64,000 bases of DNA from Pediococcus pentosaceus. Lineage in GTDB: Bacteria; Bacillota; Bacilli; Lactobacillales; Lactobacillaceae. Numbering within the stretch: position 1 is the stretch's first letter; each line of letters begins with the position of its first letter. The notes under the pieces were generated by a model. That model was not told the origin of the DNA, did not search any database, and worked only from the letters and a program-made list of their open reading frames with translations. The stretch lies in contig NZ_JQBF01000003.1 in NCBI RefSeq assembly GCF_001437285.1, forward strand, positions 186,001-250,000, in the 5' to 3' direction. Positions 50,389 to 59,332 of this stretch are shown in pieces. The position numbers and the translations under genes are program-made.

Positions 50389-51816
50389 TTGGTTCTTATT
50401 GAGATTGTTTTTTACCTAATCAATATTATCATCGCGTTAACGATCGCATTAATGGAAAAGCGAGATATTTCTGCAGCATGGGCTTGGTTATTTGTAATGC
50501 TATTGCTTCCTGGAATTGGGTTTATAATTTATCTATTTTTTGGCTGGAAGTTAAATCAAAGGCAAATATTTGATTTGAAAGCTCAAAAAAGACTCGGAAT
50601 TAGCGATATGGCTGAATATCAAAAGCGTAATCCTAAAAACAAACCGACCTTGGATACCAATCTTGAAAATGACTTGGTTCAGATGTTTTTAAACACGGAT
50701 AATGCAATTTTAACGACTAAAAATGATTTAAAGATTTTTACAGATGGTCATGAAAAATTTAACAACTTGTTTGAAGATTTAAAAAAGGCTAAACACCATA
50801 TCAATATCGAATATTTTACAATCTATGATGATCAGTTAGGCAAAAAATTACGTAAAATTTTGGTTCAAAAAGCGCGTGAAGGTGTCCAAGTAAGGGTGTT
50901 GTACGATTTATTTGGATCAAAAGGATCCAAGCAAAAATTTTTTAAAGAATTAATTCAGGCTGGTGGCGAAGTCACGCCATTTATGAAATCTAAACTAGGC
51001 TATTATAGTTTTAGAATTAATTTTCGAAATCATCGAAAAATTGTGGTGATTGATGGATCGGTTGGATACATTGGTGGTTTTAACATTGGTGACCAATATT
51101 TAGGACGTAATAAGCGCTTTGGAAACTGGCGTGATACGCACTTAAGGTTAGAGGGTTCCGTGGTATTGCAATTGCAAAGTCGTTTTTTCATGGATTGGAA
51201 TGCATCCGCTAAGCGTCAAAAAGTTCAATTTAGCTTAGATTATTTTCCACAAAGTAACGTTCAAAATAATATTCCAATGCAGATTGTTAGTAGTGGACCT
51301 GAGAATGATGTTCAAAAAATCAAACAGGGTTATATTAAAATGATTATGGGGGCTAAACATTCCATTTGGATTGAAACGCCATACTTTATCCCTGATGATG
51401 CCCTAATGGAAGCTTTGTTAATCGCTATTCGTTCAGGCATCGAAGTGCGGATTGTAATTCCACAAATGCCTGATCATCCCTTCGTCTACCGGGCTACAGA
51501 GTATTATGTACAACAATTGTTAAAAGCTGGCGCGCGTATCTATTCATATCAAAATGGGTTCATGCATGCTAAGACGATTGTGGTCGATAATATGATTACA
51601 AGTGTAGGTTCAGCAAATTGGGATATTCGTTCTTTTAAATTAAATTTTGAAGCAAATGCATTTATGTATGATCCTAAAGTGGCTGAACAAATAATCGTTA
51701 CAATTAAAAATGATTTAAAGGATGCGCGTGAATTGGATGAAGAATATTTCAAGCAACAATCTTCGTGGAAAAAATTCCGTCAATTGGCTAGTCGTTTGAT
51801 TTCACCAATTCTTTAA
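50389..51816 (+). CDS. cls: Cardiolipin synthase (phospholipase D family)
   Basis: Cls condenses two phosphatidylglycerols to cardiolipin and glycerol in the membrane. The 475-residue protein has two N-terminal membrane helices and two HKD sites: HRKIVVID in NFRNHRKIVVIDGSVGYIGG, and HAKTIVVD near the C-terminus. The frame opens at TTG 50350 within the preceding terminator. GGAGGA at 50375-50380 supports TTG 50389, placing the first helix at the very N-terminus. pgsA, which makes the substrate precursor, is encoded 4 kb downstream. Confidence 0.9.
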   Translation: MVLIEIVFYLINIIIALTIALMEKRDISAAWAWLFVMLLLPGIGFIIYLFFGWKLNQRQIFDLKAQKRLGISDMAEYQKRNPKNKPTLDTNLENDLVQMFLNTDNAILTTKNDLKIFTDGHEKFNNLFEDLKKAKHHINIEYFTIYDDQLGKKLRKILVQKAREGVQVRVLYDLFGSKGSKQKFFKELIQAGGEVTPFMKSKLGYYSFRINFRNHRKIVVIDGSVGYIGGFNIGDQYLGRNKRFGNWRDTHLRLEGSVVLQLQSRFFMDWNASAKRQKVQFSLDYFPQSNVQNNIPMQIVSSGPENDVQKIKQGYIKMIMGAKHSIWIETPYFIPDDALMEALLIAIRSGIEVRIVIPQMPDHPFVYRATEYYVQQLLKAGARIYSYQNGFMHAKTIVVDNMITSVGSANWDIRSFKLNFEANAFMYDPKVAEQIIVTIKNDLKDARELDEEYFKQQSSWKKFRQLASRLISPIL

Positions 51817-51883
51817 TTAACATTGAAAAGTGTGCGAAATTTCGCTAACATTAATCGCATGTGAAAAAGTAGGAGGCATCATA

Positions 51884-53137
51884 TTGGATGTTCAAAATCA
51901 GTCTGGGATTCAGACTTTAGTTTTACCAAGTAAAAAATTTAAAACTGTGCGCATTGACGTACATTTTTTGAAATACGCAACGATTAAAGATTTAGCCCAA
52001 CGCTCTTTAATTGCTAATATTTTAGATACAAGTACTAAAAAGTATCCAGATCAAGTTCGGTTTACGCATGCTCTATCGGAAATGTTTGGCGCTAGCTTTG
52101 GTGGAGGTGCTGCTAAAAAAGGTAATATGCATGATGTGGCTTTCTCAATGGTAGTTGCTAATGATAAATATATAAAGCACCAAAACTTAATTCAAGATGC
52201 GATTCGCTTTTTGAATGAAGTGATTGTTCATCCACTAGCAGATGGTAAGCAATTTGATGAAGAAACATTCCAACGTCAAAAGCAAAATATGTTAAATTAT
52301 GTTAAATCGGCAACAGAAGATAAGCAGTATTGGTCCGCACAACAATTACGTAAACTAACTTTCGGTCAGACCGTGGTACAAGGTATTCCAAGCTATGGAT
52401 TAGTAGAAGATTTAGAGAACCTAAAAAATGCAGAAACCTACCGAGCTTATTTGGATATGCTTAAAAATGATTTAGTGCATATTAGTGTTTCAGGGGACGT
52501 CAATCAAGAAGAGATTGAGGAAGATTTAAAGATTTTTGAATTAGATGAACGCCAATTTGATTTAAAACCTTTAATTACACATTTCGATGCACGGGAGAAA
52601 GCTATTGTTAAGGCTGAACATCAAGATGTACGCCAAGCACGCTTAAACTTATCTTTCAATATTCCGGCTGATATGACTGGAAAGAACTTTTTTACGGCAG
52701 TCGTATTTAATACTTTATTCGGCGGATCACCACAATCTAAGTTGTTTGTTAACGTGCGCGAAAAAGCCAGCTTGGCCTACTATGCTAGTTCGAGTTTAGA
52801 TTTATATGACGGAATCTTAAATATCCAGACAGGTATTAATGGCGGGAACCATGATGCTGCAATGCAAATTATTCAACAACAACTCCAAGACATGCAAAAT
52901 GGGCTCTTTACTGAAAGCGAACTTGCTAACATTAAAAAAGGACTACAATCAGATTATCTTTCGGGGATGGACTTGCAAAGAACCGCACATCGGCGTGGAT
53001 TAAATAATTATCTGTTAAATCGGCATTGGTCGACGGAAGAATGGCTAACCCAGATTAATGCAGTGTCTAAAAAGGATATTGAACAATTAGCTCAGCAAAT
53101 TAAAATTCGAGCTGAATATTTCTTGAGTGGAGAATAA
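51884..53137 (+). CDS. ymfF: M16 family peptidase-like protein, non-catalytic partner (YmfF-like)
   Basis: The 417-residue M16 fold protein lacks the zinc motif HxxEH; at the expected place it reads THALSEMFGASFGG, so it is likely the inactive subunit of a heterodimer with the next gene product. The LFVNVREKASLAYYASSSLD stretch is typical of M16 C-terminal halves. The start is TTG 51884, seven bases after AGGAGG; the longer frame from 51830 has no ribosome site. The order ymfF-ymfH-ymfI-ymfM-pgsA-cinA-recA is conserved in Bacillales and lactobacilli. Confidence 0.86.
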   Translation: MDVQNQSGIQTLVLPSKKFKTVRIDVHFLKYATIKDLAQRSLIANILDTSTKKYPDQVRFTHALSEMFGASFGGGAAKKGNMHDVAFSMVVANDKYIKHQNLIQDAIRFLNEVIVHPLADGKQFDEETFQRQKQNMLNYVKSATEDKQYWSAQQLRKLTFGQTVVQGIPSYGLVEDLENLKNAETYRAYLDMLKNDLVHISVSGDVNQEEIEEDLKIFELDERQFDLKPLITHFDAREKAIVKAEHQDVRQARLNLSFNIPADMTGKNFFTAVVFNTLFGGSPQSKLFVNVREKASLAYYASSSLDLYDGILNIQTGINGGNHDAAMQIIQQQLQDMQNGLFTESELANIKKGLQSDYLSGMDLQRTAHRRGLNNYLLNRHWSTEEWLTQINAVSKKDIEQLAQQIKIRAEYFLSGE

Positions 53138-53142
53138 TTTGA

Positions 53143-54435
53143 ATGAATAAAAAAGTATATCAAGCGTTCAATGAATGCTTATTTTCAACCGTTCTTTCCA
53201 ACGGTTTAAAAGTTAATATTTTACCCAAAACTGGATTTAAAAAAACATACGCCGTTTTAACTACTGATTTTGGATCAATGGATCGAGCATTCACTTTAGA
53301 TGGTGAAAAAATTCAGATTCCCGCCGGCACGGCACATTTTTTAGAACATAAACTTTTTGAAAAGGCGGAATACGATGCATTTGAATTGTTCACTAATAAC
53401 GGAGCAGATTCCAATGCATTTACAAGCTATACCAAGACTAGTTATCTATTTTCTTCAACGACTGGATTACAAGAGAATTTAGATATTTTATTAGATTTTG
53501 TTCAACAGCCATATTTTTCGGAGAAATCAGTTGCTAAAGAACAAGGAATTATTGGACAAGAAATTCAGATGTATAATGACGATTTTGATTGGCAATTATA
53601 CATGGGGATTTTAAAGAATCTCTTCCCCAATCAATCCATTAGTGACGACATTGCCGGAACCGTGGAATCAATTGCTAAAATTACTCCGGAGTTGTTGTAC
53701 AAAGTACATAAAGTATTTTACCGTCCCGAAAATATGAATTTATTTGTTACTGGGAACCTAGATCCGGATCAGATCCTTCAATGGATTAAGGATAATCAGC
53801 AACGAAAAGAGTTTGCAAAAGTTAACTTTGAAATTCCTACTCCAGAATCCGATGATGATGAGATTATCGAAAATCGTGCATTATTGACTAAGGTTGAACG
53901 TCCTAAAGTTATGTTAGGAGTTAAAAATGCTAAAGCATTGCCTCAACCTGGTATTGAACGTCTAAGATTCATTATTACGCTTGATTTGGCGTTATATTTA
54001 ATCTTAAGTTCATCTTCTAGATTATATTTAGAATTGTATGATGAAGGGCTTTTGGACGACACTTTTGGATACGATTTAAATAGTGAAAGAGAAGCCTTGT
54101 TCCTAACTTTGGGCGGTGACACCAACCATCCTACTGAATTGATACAAGCCTTAAAAGATATTTTGACAACTGGTTTAATGAAGTCGGATGCGCTCCTCAA
54201 AGATTTCGAGCTAGCTAAAAAAGAAATGTATGGAAGAAGTATTACTAGGATGAATTCTTTGGAAGCTATTGCTAATTCATTTGAAGGTGAAAACTATGGA
54301 AATACGACAATTTTTGATGAAGCAATGCTTTATCAAGATATCTCTTTAGACGAAGTAATTAATACTTTCGATACCTTTATGAAAAATGTTGTTATTAGTA
54401 CGTTTAAAATGGATAGTGAGCAGGCGAAGAAATGA
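53143..54435 (+). CDS. ymfH: M16 family zinc peptidase (YmfH-like)
   Basis: The 430-residue peptidase has the catalytic motif HFLEH in GTAHFLEHKLFEKAEYDAF and the third zinc ligand in EQGIIGQEIQMYNDD. It pairs with the inactive YmfF-like protein to form a chamber-type protease. The natural substrate is not known. It begins five bases after the partner and overlaps the following reductase gene by four bases. Confidence 0.9.
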   Translation: MNKKVYQAFNECLFSTVLSNGLKVNILPKTGFKKTYAVLTTDFGSMDRAFTLDGEKIQIPAGTAHFLEHKLFEKAEYDAFELFTNNGADSNAFTSYTKTSYLFSSTTGLQENLDILLDFVQQPYFSEKSVAKEQGIIGQEIQMYNDDFDWQLYMGILKNLFPNQSISDDIAGTVESIAKITPELLYKVHKVFYRPENMNLFVTGNLDPDQILQWIKDNQQRKEFAKVNFEIPTPESDDDEIIENRALLTKVERPKVMLGVKNAKALPQPGIERLRFIITLDLALYLILSSSSRLYLELYDEGLLDDTFGYDLNSEREALFLTLGGDTNHPTELIQALKDILTTGLMKSDALLKDFELAKKEMYGRSITRMNSLEAIANSFEGENYGNTTIFDEAMLYQDISLDEVINTFDTFMKNVVISTFKMDSEQAKK

Positions 54436-55157
54436 AATTTGCATTAATTTGTGGAGCAAGTGGCAATATCGGAACAGCGATTAGTAAAGATTTGGCTCAA
54501 AAGGGATGGTCACTTTACTTACATTATTATCAAAATGAGGCAACAACTAATCAATTAGCCAATGAGTTACGGGCAGAATATCCTCAGCAAGATTTTTTAA
54601 CCATTCAAGCGAATTTCAGAAGCGAAGACGCTGCTCAAAAAATTAGCAAAAATATTTTTGGGTTGAATGCCGTGGTTTTTGCTCAAGGAACGACAATCTA
54701 TCAATTGTTTGATTGTTTTAGTGCCCAACAGTTGGAAAATTTGTGGCAAGAACAGTTAAAAACACCCATGTTAGTTATTCAAAAGGTAATTAAAAAAATA
54801 AGCAACGCTGAAAATGGAAGAATTGTTTTTATTGGTTCAATCTATGGAGCAGTAGGCAGTTCAATGGAGGTACCTTATAGTGCTATTAAGGGGGGGATTA
54901 GTAGTTTTGTAAATGCCTACTCTAAAGAAGTTGCTTCACTAGGAGTTACTGTTAATGCTGTTGCACCAGGGGCAGTTGCCACTAAGATGAACGATGAATT
55001 TAATCAAACAGAAATTGAAGCAGTTAATGAAGAAATACCGGTGGGACGTTTCGGTGATCCATCAGAGATCAGTCATATAGTTCAATCAATTATGGATGAA
55101 CGGGCCTCTTACCTAACTGGTCAAACGATTTATGTTGATGGTGGATGGAAAAAATAA
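54432..55157 (+). CDS. ymfI: Short-chain dehydrogenase/reductase (YmfI-like)
   Basis: The 241-residue SDR has the nucleotide motif GASGNIG at the N-terminus, the catalytic Ser in FIGSIYGAVG, YSAIKGG (YxxxK) and a C-terminal YLTGQTIYVDGGWKK. In Bacillus subtilis the YmfI reductase acts in making the 5-aminopentanol modification of elongation factor P; the conserved neighbourhood supports the same role here, as inference. Its ATG overlaps the ymfH stop. Confidence 0.85.
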   Translation: MKFALICGASGNIGTAISKDLAQKGWSLYLHYYQNEATTNQLANELRAEYPQQDFLTIQANFRSEDAAQKISKNIFGLNAVVFAQGTTIYQLFDCFSAQQLENLWQEQLKTPMLVIQKVIKKISNAENGRIVFIGSIYGAVGSSMEVPYSAIKGGISSFVNAYSKEVASLGVTVNAVAPGAVATKMNDEFNQTEIEAVNEEIPVGRFGDPSEISHIVQSIMDERASYLTGQTIYVDGGWKK

Positions 55158-55202
55158 TGATATACTTATCTTTGATTTAGAAATAAGTTGGGCGGTATAC
55201 TT

Positions 55203-56072
55203 ATGAGCACTAGAAAATACAAGGAAATTGGTGAGCGTCTGCAAGATGCTCGTATAAAAAAAGGGTGGACGATTGAAGAAGTTCAATTTAAACTGCAAAT
55301 TTCAAAACGATATTTAATGGCGTTAGAAGCTGGTGAAAATGATGATTTACCAGGTGATTATTATACACAATCACTGATCAAGCAATACGCCAATCTACTT
55401 GAAATTGACCTTGGCAGTCGCAACCTAAAAAGTGAACCGAATAGTATCAAAGAATGGCGTCGTGCGCATGCTGAGATATCAAGTCGTAGTCAAAAAGAAG
55501 CACAACAACGAAAATCAGTTTTGCAAGGATTAATCCGGCAACATCCATGGTTGATGGGAATTGTATTGGTGGTTGTTATTTGGCTTTTAGTTTGGGGAGC
55601 TTTCAATGACATGGCTGGACATACTAAATCTACGTTCAAGGTACCAAATCAGGTCAAGGTGGTTGATACAACTAAAGGGACATCTACCAAGAAACATGGT
55701 CAGTCGAAGGCAAGCTCTTCCAAGAAGGAAAGTGCTAGTTCAAAGAACTCGAAGGCTACACTTAAAAAAATTAACAATAGCTCCGATAATTTAGAGGTAA
55801 CGTTGGCTGCAGGAAGCCAGCATGCTAACTTAAAGATGCAGATGGGTCAAAGATCTTGGAATGCATTGACGGTAACTCAGCCTAAAGCAGAAACTACTTG
55901 GCAAGGACTGCTAGAAGCAAACGCTAGCAAAACAATTGAATTGAAAAAAGGTTACACTTATGCGCTTAAAATTGGCGCCTCAACTGGGTTTACGGGAACG
56001 ATTGCCGGAAAAGAAATACCTAAATCAACTACCAATTCGGTGGTTCGAAATATAACAATTGAAGTAAAATAA
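55203..56072 (+). CDS. ymfM: RodZ-like membrane protein with HTH domain (YmfM)
   Basis: The 289-residue protein has an N-terminal Cro/RodZ-type HTH (IGERLQDARIKKGWTIEEVQ, about residues 8-80) and one membrane helix near residues 115-134. A Ser/Lys-rich linker and a C-terminal extracytoplasmic DUF4115 domain follow. RodZ links MreB to the membrane in rod-shaped cells. In-frame TTG 55188 is less likely than ATG 55203, though the ribosome site is weak. It precedes pgsA as in Bacillus. Confidence 0.86.
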   Translation: MSTRKYKEIGERLQDARIKKGWTIEEVQFKLQISKRYLMALEAGENDDLPGDYYTQSLIKQYANLLEIDLGSRNLKSEPNSIKEWRRAHAEISSRSQKEAQQRKSVLQGLIRQHPWLMGIVLVVVIWLLVWGAFNDMAGHTKSTFKVPNQVKVVDTTKGTSTKKHGQSKASSSKKESASSKNSKATLKKINNSSDNLEVTLAAGSQHANLKMQMGQRSWNALTVTQPKAETTWQGLLEANASKTIELKKGYTYALKIGASTGFTGTIAGKEIPKSTTNSVVRNITIEVK

Positions 56073-56084
56073 GAGGGAGTATCA

Positions 56085-56666
56085 ATGAATTTACCTAATA
56101 AATTAACTATTTTTAGAATAATTTTAATTCCAATTTTTATCATACTTACAGTCATGCCAGAAGTTGGTGGAAGTGTAGTTTGGTTGGGAACAAGTATTGC
56201 AGTTACCAAGATTTGGGGGGCACTTGTTTTTGCAATTGCATCTATTACCGATTTTTTAGATGGACAGATTGCTAGACGTCAACATTTAGTTACCAATTTT
56301 GGTAAATTTGCTGATCCAATTGCAGATAAAATGTTAGTAATGACTGCTTTTATTGTCTTAGTAGAAATGAAGATGGTTCCAGCTTGGATTGCCGCTATCA
56401 TCGTTTGTCGTGAGTTAGCTATTAGTGGATTGCGCTTAATCATTGTGGAAAATGATGGTGAGGTGCTAGCAGCTGAAATGCCTGGAAAAATCAAAACATT
56501 CTCGCAAATGTTCGCGATTATTTTCTTGCTTTTGAATAACATTTTCTCAAGTTTCTTACATTTCGGTCTAGGTACAGTATTATTATATGTCTGCTTATTC
56601 TTTACTGTTTATTCAGGAATCGATTATTTTTATAAGAATCGGGCCATTTTTTCTGATTCATTCTAG
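56085..56666 (+). CDS. pgsA: CDP-diacylglycerol-glycerol-3-phosphate 3-phosphatidyltransferase
   Basis: PgsA makes phosphatidylglycerol phosphate, the committed step to phosphatidylglycerol and cardiolipin. The 193-residue membrane protein has the CDP-alcohol phosphotransferase signature in DFLDGQIARR followed by GKFADPIADK. It starts MNLPNKLTIFRI. GAGGGAG precedes the ATG by a usual distance. It lies twelve bases after ymfM. Confidence 0.95.
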   Translation: MNLPNKLTIFRIILIPIFIILTVMPEVGGSVVWLGTSIAVTKIWGALVFAIASITDFLDGQIARRQHLVTNFGKFADPIADKMLVMTAFIVLVEMKMVPAWIAAIIVCRELAISGLRLIIVENDGEVLAAEMPGKIKTFSQMFAIIFLLLNNIFSSFLHFGLGTVLLYVCLFFTVYSGIDYFYKNRAIFSDSF

Positions 56667-56672
56667 TAATAT

Positions 56673-56717
56673 AAAGGACTATAGCGAAATTTATGATTTT
56701 GTTATGGACCTTTTTTT
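56673..56717 (+). terminator. Possible terminator after pgsA
   Basis: AAAGG-a-CTATA pairs with TATGG-a-CCTTT (mismatch and G-T pairs) followed by seven T. The stem is imperfect. Confidence 0.5.
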
Positions 56718-56774
56718 AATACAAAAAAATAAAAACGAGTAAAATTACATATATAAGCATTGAGGAGGAAAAAA

Positions 56775-58016
56775 ATGAACGCTGAAATTATTTCAGTTGG
56801 TACAGAAATTTTGTTAGGAGAAATCGTCGATACTAACGCCGTTTATCTGAGCCAGCTTTTTGCTAAATTAGGGATTGATGTTTTCAACAAAATAACTGTT
56901 GGAGATAACGAAAAAAACATCATGGATGCCTTAGAAGTCGCTTCGAAGAGAAGTGATTTAGTGGTTACGATCGGCGGATTAGGTCCAACAGAGGACGATA
57001 TCACTAAGCAATCCTTGGCTAAATTTGTCGGAAAAAACTTAAAACACGATCCCGAGGTGCTACAACAAATTACAGACTATTTTAAAAAACAAAATCGGCC
57101 ATTAACTAAAAATAATGAACGTCAGGCTTTATTACTGGATGGGGCTAAACCAATTCATAATCCTAATGGATTAGCCCTGGGTATTTTTTATCACACAGAG
57201 CAAACCGATTATATTGTTTTGCCTGGACCGCCTTCGGAATTCGAACCTATGGTGGATGAAAAGGTACTTCCGCTACTAAGCCAGCAATATGGTTTGGAGA
57301 AAACAATTCAATCTAAAACTCTGCATTTTGTTGGAATCGGTGAGGCAGATTTAGCTGCTCGAGTAGATGAGATTGTTCGTAATCAAAGCAATCCTACTAT
57401 CGCCCTTTACTTTAAACCAACCGATGTGACAATTCGATTGACTGCCAAAGCTAATTCTAAGCTAGCTGCTGAGGAAATTTTAAATCATACTAAAAAGCAA
57501 CTACTAGATCGAGTTGGAGAATTCTTTTATGCAGAAGGTGACAGAGTTTCTTTCACCGATTTTGTCGTTAATCAATTGATTAAACGCAATATTTCATTAA
57601 CAGCGGCAGAAAGTTTGACGGGGGGAGCTTTTGAAAGTACGGTTGTAGAAACTTCTGGAGCAGCAACCATTTTTCCGGGAGGATTTGTAACATATGCTGA
57701 TGAGGTCAAAAGTAAGTTGATAGGGGTTCAACCAGCGACGATTGAAGAAAACACGGTTGTAAGTCGGCAAGTAGCGGAAGAGATGGCTAGAGGGGCTCAA
57801 AAGACGTTAGATACGGATATAGCGGTTAGTTTTACTGGAGTAGCTGGACCAGGGGCCTTAGAACATCACCAACCCGGAAACGTATGGATTGGTTTAGCTA
57901 AACGTGATGGGTCAATAGTCACTAAAGAATTTAATTTTGTTGGTAACCGTGAAAAGATTCGGCACCTAGCCGTGATGAACGGATTTAGAATGATATGGGA
58001 AAATGTTATTAAATAA
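56775..58016 (+). CDS. cinA: Competence/damage-inducible protein CinA
   Basis: The 413-residue protein has an N-terminal MoaB/COG1058 domain (IISVGTEILLGEIVDTN, then TIGGLGPTEDDIT) and a C-terminal PncC nicotinamide-nucleotide amidase domain with TAAESLTGG and SFTGVAGPG. It probably deamidates NMN in pyridine nucleotide recycling and is often co-regulated with recA in competent species. An in-frame TTG at 56760 is less likely than ATG 56775 after GAGGAGG. recA follows with its own promoter. Confidence 0.93.
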   Translation: MNAEIISVGTEILLGEIVDTNAVYLSQLFAKLGIDVFNKITVGDNEKNIMDALEVASKRSDLVVTIGGLGPTEDDITKQSLAKFVGKNLKHDPEVLQQITDYFKKQNRPLTKNNERQALLLDGAKPIHNPNGLALGIFYHTEQTDYIVLPGPPSEFEPMVDEKVLPLLSQQYGLEKTIQSKTLHFVGIGEADLAARVDEIVRNQSNPTIALYFKPTDVTIRLTAKANSKLAAEEILNHTKKQLLDRVGEFFYAEGDRVSFTDFVVNQLIKRNISLTAAESLTGGAFESTVVETSGAATIFPGGFVTYADEVKSKLIGVQPATIEENTVVSRQVAEEMARGAQKTLDTDIAVSFTGVAGPGALEHHQPGNVWIGLAKRDGSIVTKEFNFVGNREKIRHLAVMNGFRMIWENVIK

Positions 58017-58022
58017 AACATT

Positions 58023-58036
58023 CGAACTTTTGTTCG
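58023..58036 (+). promoter_or_regulatory. LexA (SOS) box of recA
   Basis: CGAAC-TTTT-GTTCG is an exact match to the Firmicute CGAAC-N4-GTTCG LexA/DinR site. It ends eight bases upstream of the recA -35. Because it is a palindrome followed by C and TTTTTT, the same sequence may also act as a weak terminator of cinA. Confidence 0.85.
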
Positions 58037-58044
58037 CTTTTTTG

Positions 58045-58073
58045 TTGATTTTTATAAAATAACTATGTATCAT
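58045..58073 (+). promoter_or_regulatory. Promoter of recA
   Basis: TTGATT at 58045-58050 and TATCAT at 58068-58073 are separated by 17 bases, just downstream of the LexA box. Confidence 0.65.
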
Positions 58074-58105
58074 ACTAGTATAGAGAAACCCTAGGAGGTT
58101 ATTAA

Positions 58106-59164
58106 TTGGCAGACGAAAGACAAGAAGCTTTAAATAAAGCACTTAAAAAAATTGAAAAAAACTTTGGTAAAGGATCTATTATGCGAATGGGGGATGCGGT
58201 TGATACGCAAATTTCAACGATTCCCAGTGGTTCTTTAGCATTAGACGATGCACTAGGAGTTGGCGGTTTTCCTAAGGGAAGAATCGTCGAAATTTATGGG
58301 CCTGAAAGTTCTGGTAAGACAACTGTAGCTTTACATGCAGTTGCTGAAGTGCAAAAACGTGGGGGAACTGCTGCATATATTGATGCTGAAAACGCGATGG
58401 ATCCTGCATATGCAACTAATTTGGGCGTTGATATCGATTCACTCTTACTTTCACAACCAGACACTGGTGAAGAAGGATTAGCTATTGCCGATGCTTTGGT
58501 ATCAAGTGGTGCTATTGACTTGGTCGTTATTGATTCCGTTGCAGCCTTAGTTCCACGTGCTGAAATTGATGGAGAGATGGGGGATGCTCATGTTGGCCTC
58601 CAAGCTCGGATGATGTCACAAGCACTTCGTAAATTATCTGGTTCGATTAACAAAACTAAGACGATTGCGTTATTCATTAACCAAATACGTGAAAAAGTCG
58701 GAATTATGTTTGGTAATCCAGAAACAACCCCTGGTGGACGGGCTTTAAAATTCTATGCAACAATCCGTTTAGAAGTACGCCGTGCAGAACAAATTAAAGA
58801 TGGTGCCGACGTTATTGGTAACCGTGTTCGTATTAAAGTGGTAAAAAATAAGGTTGCTCCTCCATTCAAAAAGGCTGAAGTCGATATTATGTATGGTCAT
58901 GGAATTTCGCAAACTGGTGAGATGATTGATATGGCTGTTGAAAAAGATTTGGTTGGTAAGAGTGGTTCATGGTATTCATACGGAGACGAACGCATTGGAC
59001 AGGGTCGTGAGAATGCTAAGAAGTACATTGATGAACATCCAGACGTTCGTGCAGAAATTCTTGGTAAAGTTCGTGAAGCGTATGGTATGGTAGCTGATCC
59101 TACGAGTGAAGTTAAAAAAGAAAGTTCCAAAAAATCTTCAACTGATGATTCAGATTTAGCTTAA
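58106..59164 (+). CDS. recA: Recombinase RecA
   Basis: RecA forms filaments on single-stranded DNA for homologous recombination and activates LexA self-cleavage. The 352-residue protein has Walker [10 protein letters not shown] from G65, the [20 protein letters not shown] loop-2 region and an acidic, Ser/Lys-rich tail. The start is TTG seven bases after AGGAGGTT. LexA control is supported by the upstream box. Confidence 0.97.
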   Translation: MADERQEALNKALKKIEKNFGKGSIMRMGDAVDTQISTIPSGSLALDDALGVGGFPKGRIVEIYGPESSGKTTVALHAVAEVQKRGGTAAYIDAENAMDPAYATNLGVDIDSLLLSQPDTGEEGLAIADALVSSGAIDLVVIDSVAALVPRAEIDGEMGDAHVGLQARMMSQALRKLSGSINKTKTIALFINQIREKVGIMFGNPETTPGGRALKFYATIRLEVRRAEQIKDGADVIGNRVRIKVVKNKVAPPFKKAEVDIMYGHGISQTGEMIDMAVEKDLVGKSGSWYSYGDERIGQGRENAKKYIDEHPDVRAEILGKVREAYGMVADPTSEVKKESSKKSSTDDSDLA

Positions 59165-59172
59165 ATACTACT

Positions 59173-59206
59173 AAAAGATTCAAGAAACTTTTCTTGAATC
59201 TTTTTT
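59173..59206 (+). terminator. Terminator of recA
   Basis: AAAAGATTCAAGAAA pairs with TTTCTTGAATCTTTT around a very short loop, followed by T. Confidence 0.92.
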
Positions 59207-59231
59207 GATAGGTTTCAAACTAAATGATTCA

Positions 59232-59260
59232 TTGACACTCTTATACCTAAATATTAAAAT
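59232..59260 (+). promoter_or_regulatory. Promoter of rny
   Basis: A consensus TTGACA at 59232-59237 and TAAAAT at 59255-59260 are separated by 17 bases. Confidence 0.7.
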
Positions 59261-59332
59261 GATAATAAGTGTGAAAATCAAATAACATCATTCAAGAGAT
59301 ATAACTATGGTCTTGATGATTTGGAGGCAAAG

